From positions 1-13,317 of the forward strand of contig JALNWR010000058.1 in NCBI GenBank assembly GCA_023230795.1: a DNA stretch of 13,317 nt, given 5' to 3'. The translations under genes and the position numbers were made by a program. This DNA is from Candidatus Cloacimonadota bacterium (GTDB lineage: Bacteria > Cloacimonadota > Cloacimonadia > Cloacimonadales > Cloacimonadaceae). Positions 1-7,798 of the stretch are shown piece by piece (the first letter of the stretch is position 1; each line of letters starts with the position of its first letter). Under the pieces are notes generated by a model. The model did not search any database and was not told where the DNA came from. It worked only from the letters and a program-made list of their open reading frames with translations.

Positions 1-1
1 C

Positions 2-655
2 CCGAATAGCGCCACGATCGAAGACATTCGCGAAGCGTATCTGCTGGCATACCGACTTGGTTGCAAAGGAGTTACCGTATATCGTGATGGCAGCAGGGAC
101 AATCAGGTTCTTTCTGTAGGATCAAGCACTCAGGACAAGAGCCCTGAAGAGCGGAAGGTAGGCCCCAGACAGCGTCCGGAGGTAACCCATGGCGTTACCC
201 AACGCCTGGAAACCGGCTGTGGACACATGTATGTGACCATCAATACAGATTCTCAAGGAGCCTGTGAAGTCTTTGTCCAGATGGGAAAAGTAGGCGGTTG
301 CGCTTCTGCTCAATTGGAAGCCATAGCCCGGCTCTCTTCTCTGGCACTGAGGTCTAGGATCAAGATTGAAGCCATCATCCGCCAGCTCAAGGGCATACGC
401 TGTCAATCCCCGATGTGGCACAAAGGTAAGATGATCACCTCTTGCGGCGATGCTGTAGGTCAGGCTTTGGAGAATTTCCTCAGCATGCAGATCAATGGAG
501 AACTGAAATCTATCCACTTCAAAGCCGCGCAAGGTGCAGTTTCTCTGGATAATAACCCCAAAGCCCAGGTAGCCACCTGTCCGGACTGCGGATCTGGCAT
601 TGAACACGTGGAAGGATGTCTGAAGTGCCCATCTTGCGGATGGTCAAAATGTTAA
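2..655 (+). CDS. nrdJ: Adenosylcobalamin-dependent (class II) ribonucleotide reductase, C-terminal 217 residues (5' end outside window)
   Basis: The open frame enters from the left edge (codons begin at base 2) and ends at TAA. It encodes the tail of the vitamin B12-dependent reductase that makes deoxyribonucleotides from ribonucleotides without oxygen. The first visible stretch reads EAYLLAYRLGCKGVTVYRDG, followed shortly by ENQVL-like DNQVL, which is the end of the catalytic barrel in this family. After a polar linker comes a TSCPD-type domain (from TGCGHMYVTIN to the ITSCGDAVGQALENF motif). The protein ends in a cysteine-rich tail, CPDCGSG...CPSCGW, with two CxxC pairs; in the family such tails shuttle electrons to the active site and/or bind zinc (known for the family, not shown here). 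An ATG exists internally at base 227, but homology clearly extends upstream, so that is not the start. It is followed by a Shine-Dalgarno and the next gene after 9 bases. Identification is firm; only the N-terminal part is missing. Confidence 0.95.
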   Translation, partial: PNSATIEDIREAYLLAYRLGCKGVTVYRDGSRDNQVLSVGSSTQDKSPEERKVGPRQRPEVTHGVTQRLETGCGHMYVTINTDSQGACEVFVQMGKVGGCASAQLEAIARLSSLALRSRIKIEAIIRQLKGIRCQSPMWHKGKMITSCGDAVGQALENFLSMQINGELKSIHFKAAQGAVSLDNNPKAQVATCPDCGSGIEHVEGCLKCPSCGWSKC

Positions 656-659
656 GGAG
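656..659 (+). promoter_or_regulatory. Ribosome binding site for the zinc-ribbon membrane protein
   Basis: GGAG lies directly after the nrdJ stop codon and five bases before the ATG at 665. It fixes that start and suggests independent initiation within the same transcript. Confidence 0.7.
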
Positions 660-664
660 TATCA

Positions 665-1453
665 ATGCGTTGTAAAAAATGCAATACCCGTTTGGGAAAC
701 CACGATTTGTGGTGCATGTCCTGCGGGGTTCAAAGCCCTGTGGTCAAGACCGATCTGGCTGCATTAAAGAGCCTGAAACACACCCGTAAAGAGCTGAAGG
801 GTAAGACCGCTTCCATGGTTCCTGCTATGGGCTTCAGCATCATCCTGGGAGTAGTTCCGATCGCGATTCTGGTCTGGATATTTACCCAGTATATCAATAA
901 CGAGATCAATACCATTGGCCAGCTTATTATAAACCTATCTCTGAAGTCTGTGCTGATAAGCCTCTTTGTACCAATGCTTTTGCTTCCATTCAGCGTGATC
1001 AGTAATCAAAGGGATTATACTCTGAAACTGAAGGACTTGTGGGCAAATATGAAGCATTATCCCAGATATCTGCTTTTTGCTCTGGCCAATGCTTTAGTGC
1101 TGATGGTCTTTTATCTGATCTGCTTTGGGTTTCCAGGCTTTGCCAGTGATCCAATCTTAAGATTGGTCTGGATCGTTTTGGTAAATTACTGGCTTGCCAT
1201 ATCGCTGCCGGCTGTGGTGGTGATGGAGATCAGGGAAGTGAATCCGATCAAGGCCCTAAAGCTCAGCTATCAGCATTTTGCCGATGTACGCTGGAATATC
1301 TACCTCCTGGCTTTGCTGATGATTCTTGTTAATGGCCTTGCCTTTGGGCTCGCCATCTTCCCCATGCTCTTCACTCTGCCATGCGCGTTCTTTGCCCTTC
1401 GGGATTACGTCTTAAAACTGGAAAATTACGAACTGTTGGACTACAGGCTCTAA
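665..1453 (+). CDS. Zinc-ribbon multi-pass membrane protein of unknown function
   Basis: I do not recognise a named family. The 262-residue protein opens with a zinc ribbon of two CxxC pairs (C3, C6, C17, C20; CKKC...CMSC), then a short basic, helical linker (about residues 28-50), then several hydrophobic segments. These lie at roughly 52-76, 86-112, 135-158, 164-187 and 212-245, giving about five or six membrane passes. The ribbon has no export signal before it, so it should sit in the cytoplasm, possibly sensing metal or binding a protein or nucleic acid partner; that is inference. The arrangement resembles other 'zinc-ribbon plus integral membrane' proteins common in anaerobes, whose function is undefined. 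The start is set by the GGAG at 656-659. The stop is three bases before the ATG of the ApbE-like gene, so the two are very likely co-transcribed. Confidence 0.85.
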   Translation: MRCKKCNTRLGNHDLWCMSCGVQSPVVKTDLAALKSLKHTRKELKGKTASMVPAMGFSIILGVVPIAILVWIFTQYINNEINTIGQLIINLSLKSVLISLFVPMLLLPFSVISNQRDYTLKLKDLWANMKHYPRYLLFALANALVLMVFYLICFGFPGFASDPILRLVWIVLVNYWLAISLPAVVVMEIREVNPIKALKLSYQHFADVRWNIYLLALLMILVNGLAFGLAIFPMLFTLPCAFFALRDYVLKLENYELLDYRL

Positions 1454-1456
1454 GCT

Positions 1457-2458
1457 ATGAATCGCAAAGAAATCTTTTCTCTGATCATCCTGATCGTGGT
1501 AGTTTCTTTTGGGGCATACCAATATTTCACCCGGGAATACCCTGAAATCCGCAGCAAATATATCCTGGACACCATTGTAGAAATATCAGCCACTTCAAAA
1601 TCCAAGAATGTGGGCTCTGATATTGAAAAGACATTCAAGCTGATCCAGGACTTGGAAACCAAACTTAATGAATACAGCTCCGATAGCATGATCACCCAGA
1701 TCAACAGCAGCAGCGAAGAACATTTTGATATGGACCCAGATCTGTATGAATTGCTGGTAATTGCAGATAGTCTGTGGCAGATGACGGATGGCGCTTTTGA
1801 TCCCACCATCAAGCCGGTCTGGGATTTATGGGGTTTTGGTACAGAAGAGCCTGCTATTCCGGATTCCCTGCTCATCAAAGCTGAGCTTAATAAAGTGGAT
1901 TTTAGCCGTATCAAATACGATAAAAAGCAGCTCTACAAACCGCAGGGTATGCAGATCACCTTCGGCGCCCTTGCCAAAGGTTATATCCTGGATAAAGCCC
2001 TGGATTATATGAAACAGCGCGGTCTCTTGAGAGGCTTTGTAAACAGCCGCAGCTCCATGACTTTCTTCGGCTACAATATCAGTCCTCTGGTCTATATTCA
2101 ACACCCCAGAAAAGATGATGACAGCATTGCCAGCTTCAAGGCAAACAACCTCAGCATCGGCACCAGCGGCGATTATCAACAGTTTTTTGAAGATGGCGGC
2201 CAGCGTTATCACCATATCCTGGATGCCCATAACGGCCTGCCTGTGCGAAACATCTTTTCAGTCTCCGTAGTCACCGAAAAAGCGGCTTGGGCTGATGGCC
2301 TTTCCACTGCGCTTTTCACTATGGATCCCCAACAGGCTTTACAGCTGGTCCGGGAGCTGCCAAATACCAATACCGTAATCTACTACCAACAGGATGATGC
2401 CATCTTCTCTTTGAAGACAGAAGGCATGAAAAGCCTGAATTTTAATGAGAATCTATGA
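1457..2458 (+). CDS. apbE: ApbE-family FAD:protein FMN transferase, membrane-anchored
   Basis: ApbE enzymes attach FMN from FAD to a threonine or serine of partner proteins, typically the NqrB/NqrC or RnfD/RnfG subunits of ion-pumping redox complexes, outside the cytoplasmic membrane. Family signatures run in order: LDTIVEI near residue 37, TDGAFDPTIKPVWDLWGFG at 110-128, GALAKGYILDK at 170-180, GTSGDYQQFF at 235-244, HHILDAHNG at 252-260, and EKAAWADGLSTAL at 274-286. In the last, D280 and T284 match the usual metal-binding pair. The N terminus has one hydrophobic helix (about 8-23) without a lipobox cysteine, so it looks anchored by an uncleaved helix rather than by lipid. Length (333) is normal. 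One oddity is that the common N-x-G-G turn appears as NSRSS at 196-200. No Rnf/Nqr genes are in the window, so the substrate is unknown. Its last codons overlap folE2 by ATGA. Confidence 0.92.
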   Translation: MNRKEIFSLIILIVVVSFGAYQYFTREYPEIRSKYILDTIVEISATSKSKNVGSDIEKTFKLIQDLETKLNEYSSDSMITQINSSSEEHFDMDPDLYELLVIADSLWQMTDGAFDPTIKPVWDLWGFGTEEPAIPDSLLIKAELNKVDFSRIKYDKKQLYKPQGMQITFGALAKGYILDKALDYMKQRGLLRGFVNSRSSMTFFGYNISPLVYIQHPRKDDDSIASFKANNLSIGTSGDYQQFFEDGGQRYHHILDAHNGLPVRNIFSVSVVTEKAAWADGLSTALFTMDPQQALQLVRELPNTNTVIYYQQDDAIFSLKTEGMKSLNFNENL

Positions 2459-3231
2459 AAATACCAGACTTACAAAGTCAAAATGACACCCGTAATACCA
2501 TGATAGATAAGGTAGGTATCAAAGGCCTGCGCTATCCAATCGTGGTGGAAGACCGGGCCAACGAAATCCAGCACACAGTGGCTGATCTGAATATCTATGT
2601 GGAGCTTCCGCATCACATGCGGGGCACACACATGAGCCGCTTTGTGGAAATCCTGCACCACTATCACCAGGAAGCCCTGATCGGCAATCTGGAGCCGTTT
2701 TTGAGCGAACTCAAAACTTCTCTCAAAGCCGAGGCTGCTTACATCGATATTGCCTTCCCTTACTTCCTCACCAAGAAAGCGCCGGTTTCCAAAATAGCCT
2801 CCATCCTGGCTTATGATTGCGTATTCAGCGCCTCTTTGAAGGATGAGTATGAGCTCTTGATCGGAGTTACCGTGCCAGTCACCACGCTCTGTCCTTGTTC
2901 CAAAGAAATATCCGATGCCGGTGCGCATAACCAACGCAGCAAAATCACCATCAAGGTAAGCTATACTGGCTTCGTCTGGCTGGAAGAGCTCATTGAGCTG
3001 GCAGAAGCCACCGCTTCCTGCGAGATCTATTCCCTGCTCAAACGCGTGGATGAAAAGTATGTGACCGAAAAGGCATATAATAATCCCAAGTTTGTGGAAG
3101 ATATAGTGCGGGAAATCACCTTGCGTCTGCAGAGTGATGAGCGGATCACCGGCTTCTTTGTGGAATCCGAAAACGCTGAATCCATCCATTTACATAATGC
3201 CTATGCCATGATCTCGCGCCCCGGTAAATGA
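2455..3231 (+). CDS. folE2: GTP cyclohydrolase I type IB (FolE2 / GTP cyclohydrolase FolE2)
   Basis: This cytoplasmic metalloenzyme converts GTP to 7,8-dihydroneopterin triphosphate, the entry step to tetrahydrofolate and, in many bacteria, to queuosine. The 258-residue protein has the family landmarks: N-terminal IDKVGIKGLRYPI (17-29), LPHHMRGTHMSRFVE (51-65), the diagnostic TLCPCSKEISDAGAHNQRS (144-162) carrying the catalytic/zinc cysteine and histidine, and ESIHLHNAYA near the C terminus with a likely metal-ligand histidine. The start at 2455 is preferred over the methionine at residue 16, because homologues have about 15 residues before the IDKVG motif. It overlaps apbE by ATGA at the start and overlaps the M16 gene by ATGA at the end, and no strong Shine-Dalgarno is visible, so translation is probably coupled on both sides. 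Type IB enzymes tolerate metals other than zinc; nothing here shows which metal is used. Confidence 0.95.
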   Translation: MKIPDLQSQNDTRNTMIDKVGIKGLRYPIVVEDRANEIQHTVADLNIYVELPHHMRGTHMSRFVEILHHYHQEALIGNLEPFLSELKTSLKAEAAYIDIAFPYFLTKKAPVSKIASILAYDCVFSASLKDEYELLIGVTVPVTTLCPCSKEISDAGAHNQRSKITIKVSYTGFVWLEELIELAEATASCEIYSLLKRVDEKYVTEKAYNNPKFVEDIVREITLRLQSDERITGFFVESENAESIHLHNAYAMISRPGK

Positions 3232-5837
3232 AGATCAATAGCACCCGACCTCTGGCACTGAAGCAGCATTTTGCGCCTAATTCTCTCAAGCTGCTCTATG
3301 CTCCGGACTCATCCAATCCCTTGATTTGCTTGCAGCTATACATCCGCACGGGCTCCATTCAGGAAGACAGCGGCGAGTATGGCTATGCCCACTTTTTGGA
3401 GCATCTCAGCTTCAAATCCACGTATAAGTATCCCGATAATGCCCTCAGCAGCAAAGCCTCTGAAATTGGCGCCATGCTCAATGCTTATACAGATTACGAC
3501 GCCACTTGTTACTATCTGGTATTGCCCTCAGAACATCTGGAAGCCGGAATGGATATCCTTGCCCAAATGGCTTTTCAGGTAGATTTTAATCAGAAAGACG
3601 TGCTGACCGAGAAAAGCATTATTATCGAGGAAATCCACCAATATGAAGCCGAACCGGAGATGGATTTTATCGAGTATATCCAAACCCACTATTTTGAAGA
3701 CAGTCCGCTGGGGCGACCCGTTCTGGGTAATGTAAAATCCATCAAAGCAGCCTCATTGCGCAAATTGAAAGGTTTTTACCAAAAACACTATCATGCCGGA
3801 AATGCGTTCCTGGTGGCTACCGGTGATTTTGATGAAGCGCAGCTCAAGCTGCAATTCAATTCTTACTTCGGCGATTGGCGAGCCCTAAGCCCTCAAAAAC
3901 TAAATGTCGCTTCTCATCTCCCCCACTCCTGGCGGGTATTCCACCGCGCCAAAAACGGACGTGAATATCTCGCCATAGCCCTGCCGGAGCTGAATGAAAG
4001 CCATCCAGACAGCGAGGCTTTACACATCGCCATCCGCTATCTGGCCATAGGAAAATCATCGGTTTTGCACAAGACTCTGGTGGAAAAGGAAAAGCTTTGC
4101 TCTTCGGTAAAAGTCTCCTCTTTGGCTGGATTGCTTCCCGGAGCCAGCGTGATCCTGCTTGCTCCCAGCAAAAAAGGGCAGCAGGCCAGGATCATGAAGA
4201 CCTTTTTCAAAGCCTGGGCAGACCTGCTAAAGTTTGGAGTGCCCGCAGAGGATGCTCAGCTCATCAAGCTGGACATCATTCACAATTGGATTTACAGCTT
4301 TGACGGGGTGGAGCATATAGCCAATCTCATTGCCGCCGAGGAATTTAATGGAGACCTCAGCCGCGTCTCAAATTACGGGGCTTATATCGAATCCATCACA
4401 GACCAGGAAGTCTTATCCGCAGCGCGAAGATTCTGGCAGGCAAAGCACATGGCCTTCTTTTATCAATCTAAACAGCCCATTAGCCCCGCTCTGCACAAAG
4501 AATTAGAGCTTGGCCACAGCCAGGACCTGCCTCTGGCAGATGAAAATGCTACTCATAAATATCAGGGCAATCTGCAGGACATTTGCCAGACGGCAAAGCA
4601 AAACAAGCCTCTCTTTCCCCAATATCATAGCTACAGGCTTTCTAATGGTCTAAAATTCATCTATCATTATCAACCCGGTAAGGACGTCTGTGGATATGCC
4701 TTATCCAGCCCGCTTTCGCAACTCACAGAGTCCAGAATCGGCCTGAATTACTTTGGAACCGCGCTGATGCTCTATGGCACCCAAAAGCGTAATCACGATC
4801 AGATTATGAAGTTTTCGCGACAGCATGGTTTTAATATCCGGCTGCTGCATCATCTGGACAGCAGCATCTTTCGCGGCAAATGCGATGTTTCAGATCTGCC
4901 CGCCGTGATGGAATTGCTCAGCGAAATAGTTCATGAACCTCTATTTGATAAAGCCTATCTGTCTATGCTGAAAAGCGCCTCTGCGGACAGCGTCCGTCGT
5001 GAGCGTGATTATCCCGTCAGTATGGCTTACAAAACCTGGTTCAGGCAGCTATTTGGCAAGAAAAACAATCTTTATAGCGCCACCGGCACTATTGCTGATA
5101 TTGCATCTATCAGGATTCAGGATTGCGAGCAGTGGTTTGATAGCTGGGATCTGGGAGAGGATTTTGCGCTTGCCATCGTGGGATCGCTTCAGCCACAAAA
5201 AGTCTATGACCTGGCTGAAAAGTATTTTGGCCAGGGCTATGGCACCAAACGTATTCCGCCCGCCGCACTGAAATATGAACAAAGACCCGCCTCTTCCCGC
5301 CGGGTTTATCGGAAATTGGATCAATCCATCATCCATATCGGCGGCATCGGCTGTCCGGCCTCAAATCGTAGCGATAATTCCGCTTTCCACGTCCTGGCCC
5401 ATATCATGGGTGGAGATATTTCATCCCGAATGTATGATATTCTGCGCGAACGCTTTGGCTTTGCCTATCAAACTGGCTTTGATTTTTATTCCATCCAGGA
5501 CCTGGGCTTTTGGTATGCCTATGCTTTTTGCGATTCCAAGCTTTACCTGAATTGCCTCAATAGCATGCGCGAGATATTGGCCGATCTGCTCAAGAATGGC
5601 ATTAGTCAAAAAGAACTGGATACAGCCAAGAACTATCTTATAGCCATGTCACGCTTTGACCATGAGAGCGCTTCCTTTAAGGCATCCACCATCGCAAATC
5701 TAATCTCACTGGACTATGACTTAAATTTTTATCTGGACACAGAGCAGCGCATCACAAACGTAAGTTTGGCGCAGATTCATGACCTGATTCAGCTCTACTT
5801 ACATCCGGAAAATCAAACCAGCTTTGTAATGGTATAG
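3228..5837 (+). CDS. M16 family zinc metallopeptidase, tandem-domain (pitrilysin/insulinase-like)
   Basis: The 869-residue protein contains two M16 halves. The N-terminal half carries the inverted zinc site HFLEH at 55-59 (H55 and H59 ligands, E58 catalytic). The third ligand is likely E135 in IIIEEIHQYE, 76 residues further on, which is the family spacing. The second half (about 465-869) keeps the M16 fold, including HVLAHIMGGDISSRMYDILR (721-740) and ERFGFAYQTG (741-750), but the equivalent of HxxEH is lost near 505-517, as usual for the non-catalytic half of the clamshell. It would degrade short or unfolded peptides. No signal peptide is visible, so a cytoplasmic location is inferred, unlike the exported pitrilysins of Proteobacteria. 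It starts inside the stop of folE2 (ATGA) and ends one base before the activase gene, so it belongs to the coupled operon. Family assignment is firm; substrate unknown. Confidence 0.93.
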   Translation: MKINSTRPLALKQHFAPNSLKLLYAPDSSNPLICLQLYIRTGSIQEDSGEYGYAHFLEHLSFKSTYKYPDNALSSKASEIGAMLNAYTDYDATCYYLVLPSEHLEAGMDILAQMAFQVDFNQKDVLTEKSIIIEEIHQYEAEPEMDFIEYIQTHYFEDSPLGRPVLGNVKSIKAASLRKLKGFYQKHYHAGNAFLVATGDFDEAQLKLQFNSYFGDWRALSPQKLNVASHLPHSWRVFHRAKNGREYLAIALPELNESHPDSEALHIAIRYLAIGKSSVLHKTLVEKEKLCSSVKVSSLAGLLPGASVILLAPSKKGQQARIMKTFFKAWADLLKFGVPAEDAQLIKLDIIHNWIYSFDGVEHIANLIAAEEFNGDLSRVSNYGAYIESITDQEVLSAARRFWQAKHMAFFYQSKQPISPALHKELELGHSQDLPLADENATHKYQGNLQDICQTAKQNKPLFPQYHSYRLSNGLKFIYHYQPGKDVCGYALSSPLSQLTESRIGLNYFGTALMLYGTQKRNHDQIMKFSRQHGFNIRLLHHLDSSIFRGKCDVSDLPAVMELLSEIVHEPLFDKAYLSMLKSASADSVRRERDYPVSMAYKTWFRQLFGKKNNLYSATGTIADIASIRIQDCEQWFDSWDLGEDFALAIVGSLQPQKVYDLAEKYFGQGYGTKRIPPAALKYEQRPASSRRVYRKLDQSIIHIGGIGCPASNRSDNSAFHVLAHIMGGDISSRMYDILRERFGFAYQTGFDFYSIQDLGFWYAYAFCDSKLYLNCLNSMREILADLLKNGISQKELDTAKNYLIAMSRFDHESASFKASTIANLISLDYDLNFYLDTEQRITNVSLAQIHDLIQLYLHPENQTSFVMV

Positions 5838-5838
5838 T

Positions 5839-6600
5839 ATGAAAACACTTGGCATAGATATTGGCTCCCGCAATACCAAAATCGTCATCTTTGATCATGA
5901 GCAGAGCGAGATAGTCTTTAGCGCCTGGCAGGCTACCCAGGTCTCAGCTACCCAGGCTGTGGATGAACTTTTGCAAAAAGCCCGATCAGCCGGAACCGCA
6001 GAAGACATCGCCCTTTCTTGTGTAACCGGCTACGGTAGGAAGATGTACACCCGAGCAGATCTGATCAAAAGTGAGATTAGCTGCCATGCTGCAGCCTGCT
6101 ATTTACTCTTTCCCCAGGCCAGAACTGTAATCGATATCGGTGGTCAGGATTCCAAGATTATCATCTTGAACGAAGATGGCAGCGTTAAAGACTTTGTGAT
6201 GAACGACAAATGCGCGGCTGGCACAGGCAGATTTCTGGAAATGACTGCCTTACGGCTGGAATGTGATTTGGATGAGCTCTCAGATCTGGCCTCAAAATCC
6301 GATCTTGAAATCCCCTTGAGTTCCACCTGCGTCGTCTTTGCCGAAACCGAGATAATCGGCCTTCTTGCTACCGGAAATACGGTGGCCAATATCGCCAGAG
6401 CGGTAAATATGAGCATCGCCCGCAGAATATATGTCCAGATGGCGCCACTAAGCTGTGAGCCTCCCATAGTCTTTACCGGAGGTGTGGCCCAGGGCGCAGA
6501 TTTGGCAAATTGTATAGGTAAAATGCTGGATACAAAGCTGCTCATCCCTCCCGATCCTGAGATCACCGGCGCCTTGGGTGCCGCCCTGCTTGCCAGATGA
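5839..6600 (+). CDS. BadF/BadG/BcrA/BcrD-type activase ATPase ([4Fe-4S] activator of 2-hydroxyacyl-CoA dehydratase/benzoyl-CoA reductase class)
   Basis: Proteins of this family are homodimeric ATPases with one [4Fe-4S] cluster held between the subunits. They inject a high-energy electron into a partner 2-hydroxyacyl-CoA dehydratase or related enzyme. The 253-residue protein shows the ASKHA ATP-binding motifs: GIDIGSRNTKIVIFD (5-19), VIDIGGQDSKI (97-107) and FTGGVAQ (212-218). It also has the two bridging cysteines C125 (NDKCAAGTGRFLEM) and C164 (STCVVFAETEIIG), in nearly the same positions as in the glutaryl activator HgdC. Length is typical. No dehydratase subunit lies in the window, so it is an orphan here; it could serve an enzyme encoded elsewhere, or act on a different radical or corrinoid protein. 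It starts one base after the M16 stop and its stop overlaps the PHP gene by ATGA, showing tight coupling. An ATPase that reactivates a corrinoid protein is the main alternative, but the conserved cysteines argue for the activase type. Confidence 0.92.
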   Translation: MKTLGIDIGSRNTKIVIFDHEQSEIVFSAWQATQVSATQAVDELLQKARSAGTAEDIALSCVTGYGRKMYTRADLIKSEISCHAAACYLLFPQARTVIDIGGQDSKIIILNEDGSVKDFVMNDKCAAGTGRFLEMTALRLECDLDELSDLASKSDLEIPLSSTCVVFAETEIIGLLATGNTVANIARAVNMSIARRIYVQMAPLSCEPPIVFTGGVAQGADLANCIGKMLDTKLLIPPDPEITGALGAALLAR

Positions 6601-7358
6601 AATACGATTTTCACCTGCATACCCAGTTCAGTTTTGATAGCAGAATGACGGGAGAAGAGCTGCTTCAGAAGGCTGTCAAACTGGAGTATGATGAGATCGC
6701 CATTACCGAGCATTTGGACCTGCTGCCCCAGGAACTCAGCATTCATGGTCTGCCTTCGCTCAGCAAGTATCAGACCTATATCAGAGCACTGCAGGAGAAA
6801 TACCCTGAAGTGAAGCTGCATAAGGGCATTGAGATCGGAGATTACCACCAGGTGCAGTATTTTGCCCAAAACCTGATCTCTGGCTTTGACTTTTTCCCCA
6901 TTCTGGGCTCTGTCCACTTTGTTTCGGAACACTTAAACGTAGCCATTCCCCTCAAAAAACCTCTCAGCCAAAAGGAAGTGAAAGATTACTATCTGCACAA
7001 TCTCAAACTCGTAAGCACCTGTGAGATAGATATTCTGGCGCACCTGGGTGTGTATAAGAGATACTACGAAAGTGCTCCAGACGAGAGCTTTGCCCTCAGC
7101 ATCATCAAAGATATCTTCCAGGTCATGATTGAGCGCGGCATCGCCCTGGAAATAAATCTGAGCAGCTTGCGCAAACCCTATCAGGAAGTTATTACGGAAC
7201 CGCACTACCTCCAAATCTATCAGGACATGGGTGGCAGCCTCTTTTCCCTGGGCTCAGACGCGCATGTTTTAGATGCCTTTGGAGAAGCCCATATCATAGC
7301 AAAAAAGCTGGGGATTGAGTCTATAGCCCCACGACATAGAAGACAGCTTTATTCATAA
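6597..7358 (+). CDS. PHP-domain phosphoesterase (histidinol-phosphatase HisJ-like)
   Basis: The 253-residue protein is a PHP-superfamily metal-dependent phosphoesterase. The expected metal ligands are all visible: HLH near the start (H6, H8), TEH (H39), GIEIG (E79), GSVHF (H107), LAHLG (H149) and GSDAH (D221, H223). Together these form the trinuclear metal site of HisJ-type histidinol phosphatases and related phosphatases. Size and layout match the HisJ/YcdX-like group, but no his gene lies near, so histidinol phosphate is only a possible substrate; other small phosphate monoesters or nucleotides are equally open. The ATG overlaps the activase stop (ATGA) and there is no strong Shine-Dalgarno, so it is translated by coupling. 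It appears to be the last gene of the + strand operon: a promoter-like sequence and an unrelated IS remnant follow within 100 bases. No convincing terminator hairpin is seen right after it. Confidence 0.9.
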   Translation: MKYDFHLHTQFSFDSRMTGEELLQKAVKLEYDEIAITEHLDLLPQELSIHGLPSLSKYQTYIRALQEKYPEVKLHKGIEIGDYHQVQYFAQNLISGFDFFPILGSVHFVSEHLNVAIPLKKPLSQKEVKDYYLHNLKLVSTCEIDILAHLGVYKRYYESAPDESFALSIIKDIFQVMIERGIALEINLSSLRKPYQEVITEPHYLQIYQDMGGSLFSLGSDAHVLDAFGEAHIIAKKLGIESIAPRHRRQLYS

Positions 7359-7405
7359 AAGAACGTTGCACATAAAAATGGACATAAAGTATATGTAAAA
7401 ATGTC

Positions 7406-7433
7406 TTGACAAGATAGATAGACTCTATAATAT
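7406..7433 (+). promoter_or_regulatory. Promoter-like sequence ahead of the IS5-type transposase remnant
   Basis: A consensus TTGACA (7406-7411) is followed by TATAATAT (7426-7433). The spacing is 14 bases to TATAAT or 16 bases to the overlapping TAATAT, which is followed by GG. It sits 50 bases before the transposase ATG and is probably the element's own promoter. The terminal inverted repeat of the IS should lie upstream (7359-7405), but I cannot define it because the other end is missing. Confidence 0.6.
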
Positions 7434-7449
7434 GGCTCCATCATTAGAC

Positions 7450-7454
7450 AGGAG
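7450..7454 (+). promoter_or_regulatory. Shine-Dalgarno for the transposase remnant
   Basis: AGGAG lies six bases before the ATG at 7461. This shows that the transposase's native start is still intact even though its 3' end is gone. Confidence 0.65.
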
Positions 7455-7460
7455 TTAATC

Positions 7461-7785
7461 ATGGAAAAAGAGATCATCACAATGGCCGACCAAGAGCTTG
7501 CAAACCGCATAGAAAAGCGGAGTCACTTTCTTAAAGACACAGAGCAGATTATAGACTGGAAGCGGATCAATAAGGTCCTTTCAAAGGTAGAGATCAGGCG
7601 TACTTCAGTAGCTGGCAGAGATGCCTTTTCTGCTGAGGTCATGTTCCGTATCATGTTGCTTCAGATCTGGTACAAGCTTTCTGATTACCAGATGGAAGAA
7701 CAGCTTGGTTGTAACATCATATTCATGTGGTTCTGTAACTTGAGTTTATAAAGTCCCAGCCGGACATTCGACCATTTGTCGTTAG
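7461..7785 (+). pseudogene. IS5-family transposase, N-terminal fragment, frameshifted and truncated
   Basis: The intact part (96 codons, stop at 7749-7751) has the N-terminal, helical DUF772-like domain of IS5-group DDE transposases. Recognisable pieces are the RRTSVAGRDAFSAEVMFRIM stretch and LLQIWYKLSDYQMEEQLGCN, then a short, damaged version of the usual FxRFxGLSL (here FMWFCNLSL). Just after the stop, the +1 frame from 7750 resumes the family sequence as KVPAGHSTICR, which matches the conserved 'VPDHSTICRFR' step, then hits TAG at 7783. So the gene carries at least one frameshift. The catalytic DDE domain (about two thirds of the protein) is absent. The start region, promoter and Shine-Dalgarno are preserved, so a short non-functional peptide could still be made. 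No right-hand inverted repeat or target duplication was found. Certain as a transposase remnant; the IS5 subgroup is not determined. Confidence 0.82.
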
Positions 7786-7798
7786 CAGAATTAGATAA

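Noticed and set aside
122..607. Minus-strand open frame opposite the nrdJ tail
   Set aside because: The plus-strand frame encodes an unmistakable class II RNR C terminus.
2470..3189. Long minus-strand open frame (239 codons) opposite folE2
   Set aside because: It lies wholly antisense to a clearly recognisable FolE2 and its translation has no family features; it is a coding shadow.
6144..6932. Minus-strand open frame (262 codons) across the activase and PHP genes
   Set aside because: It is antisense to two well-supported genes, crosses their boundary, and shows no domain or ribosome binding site.
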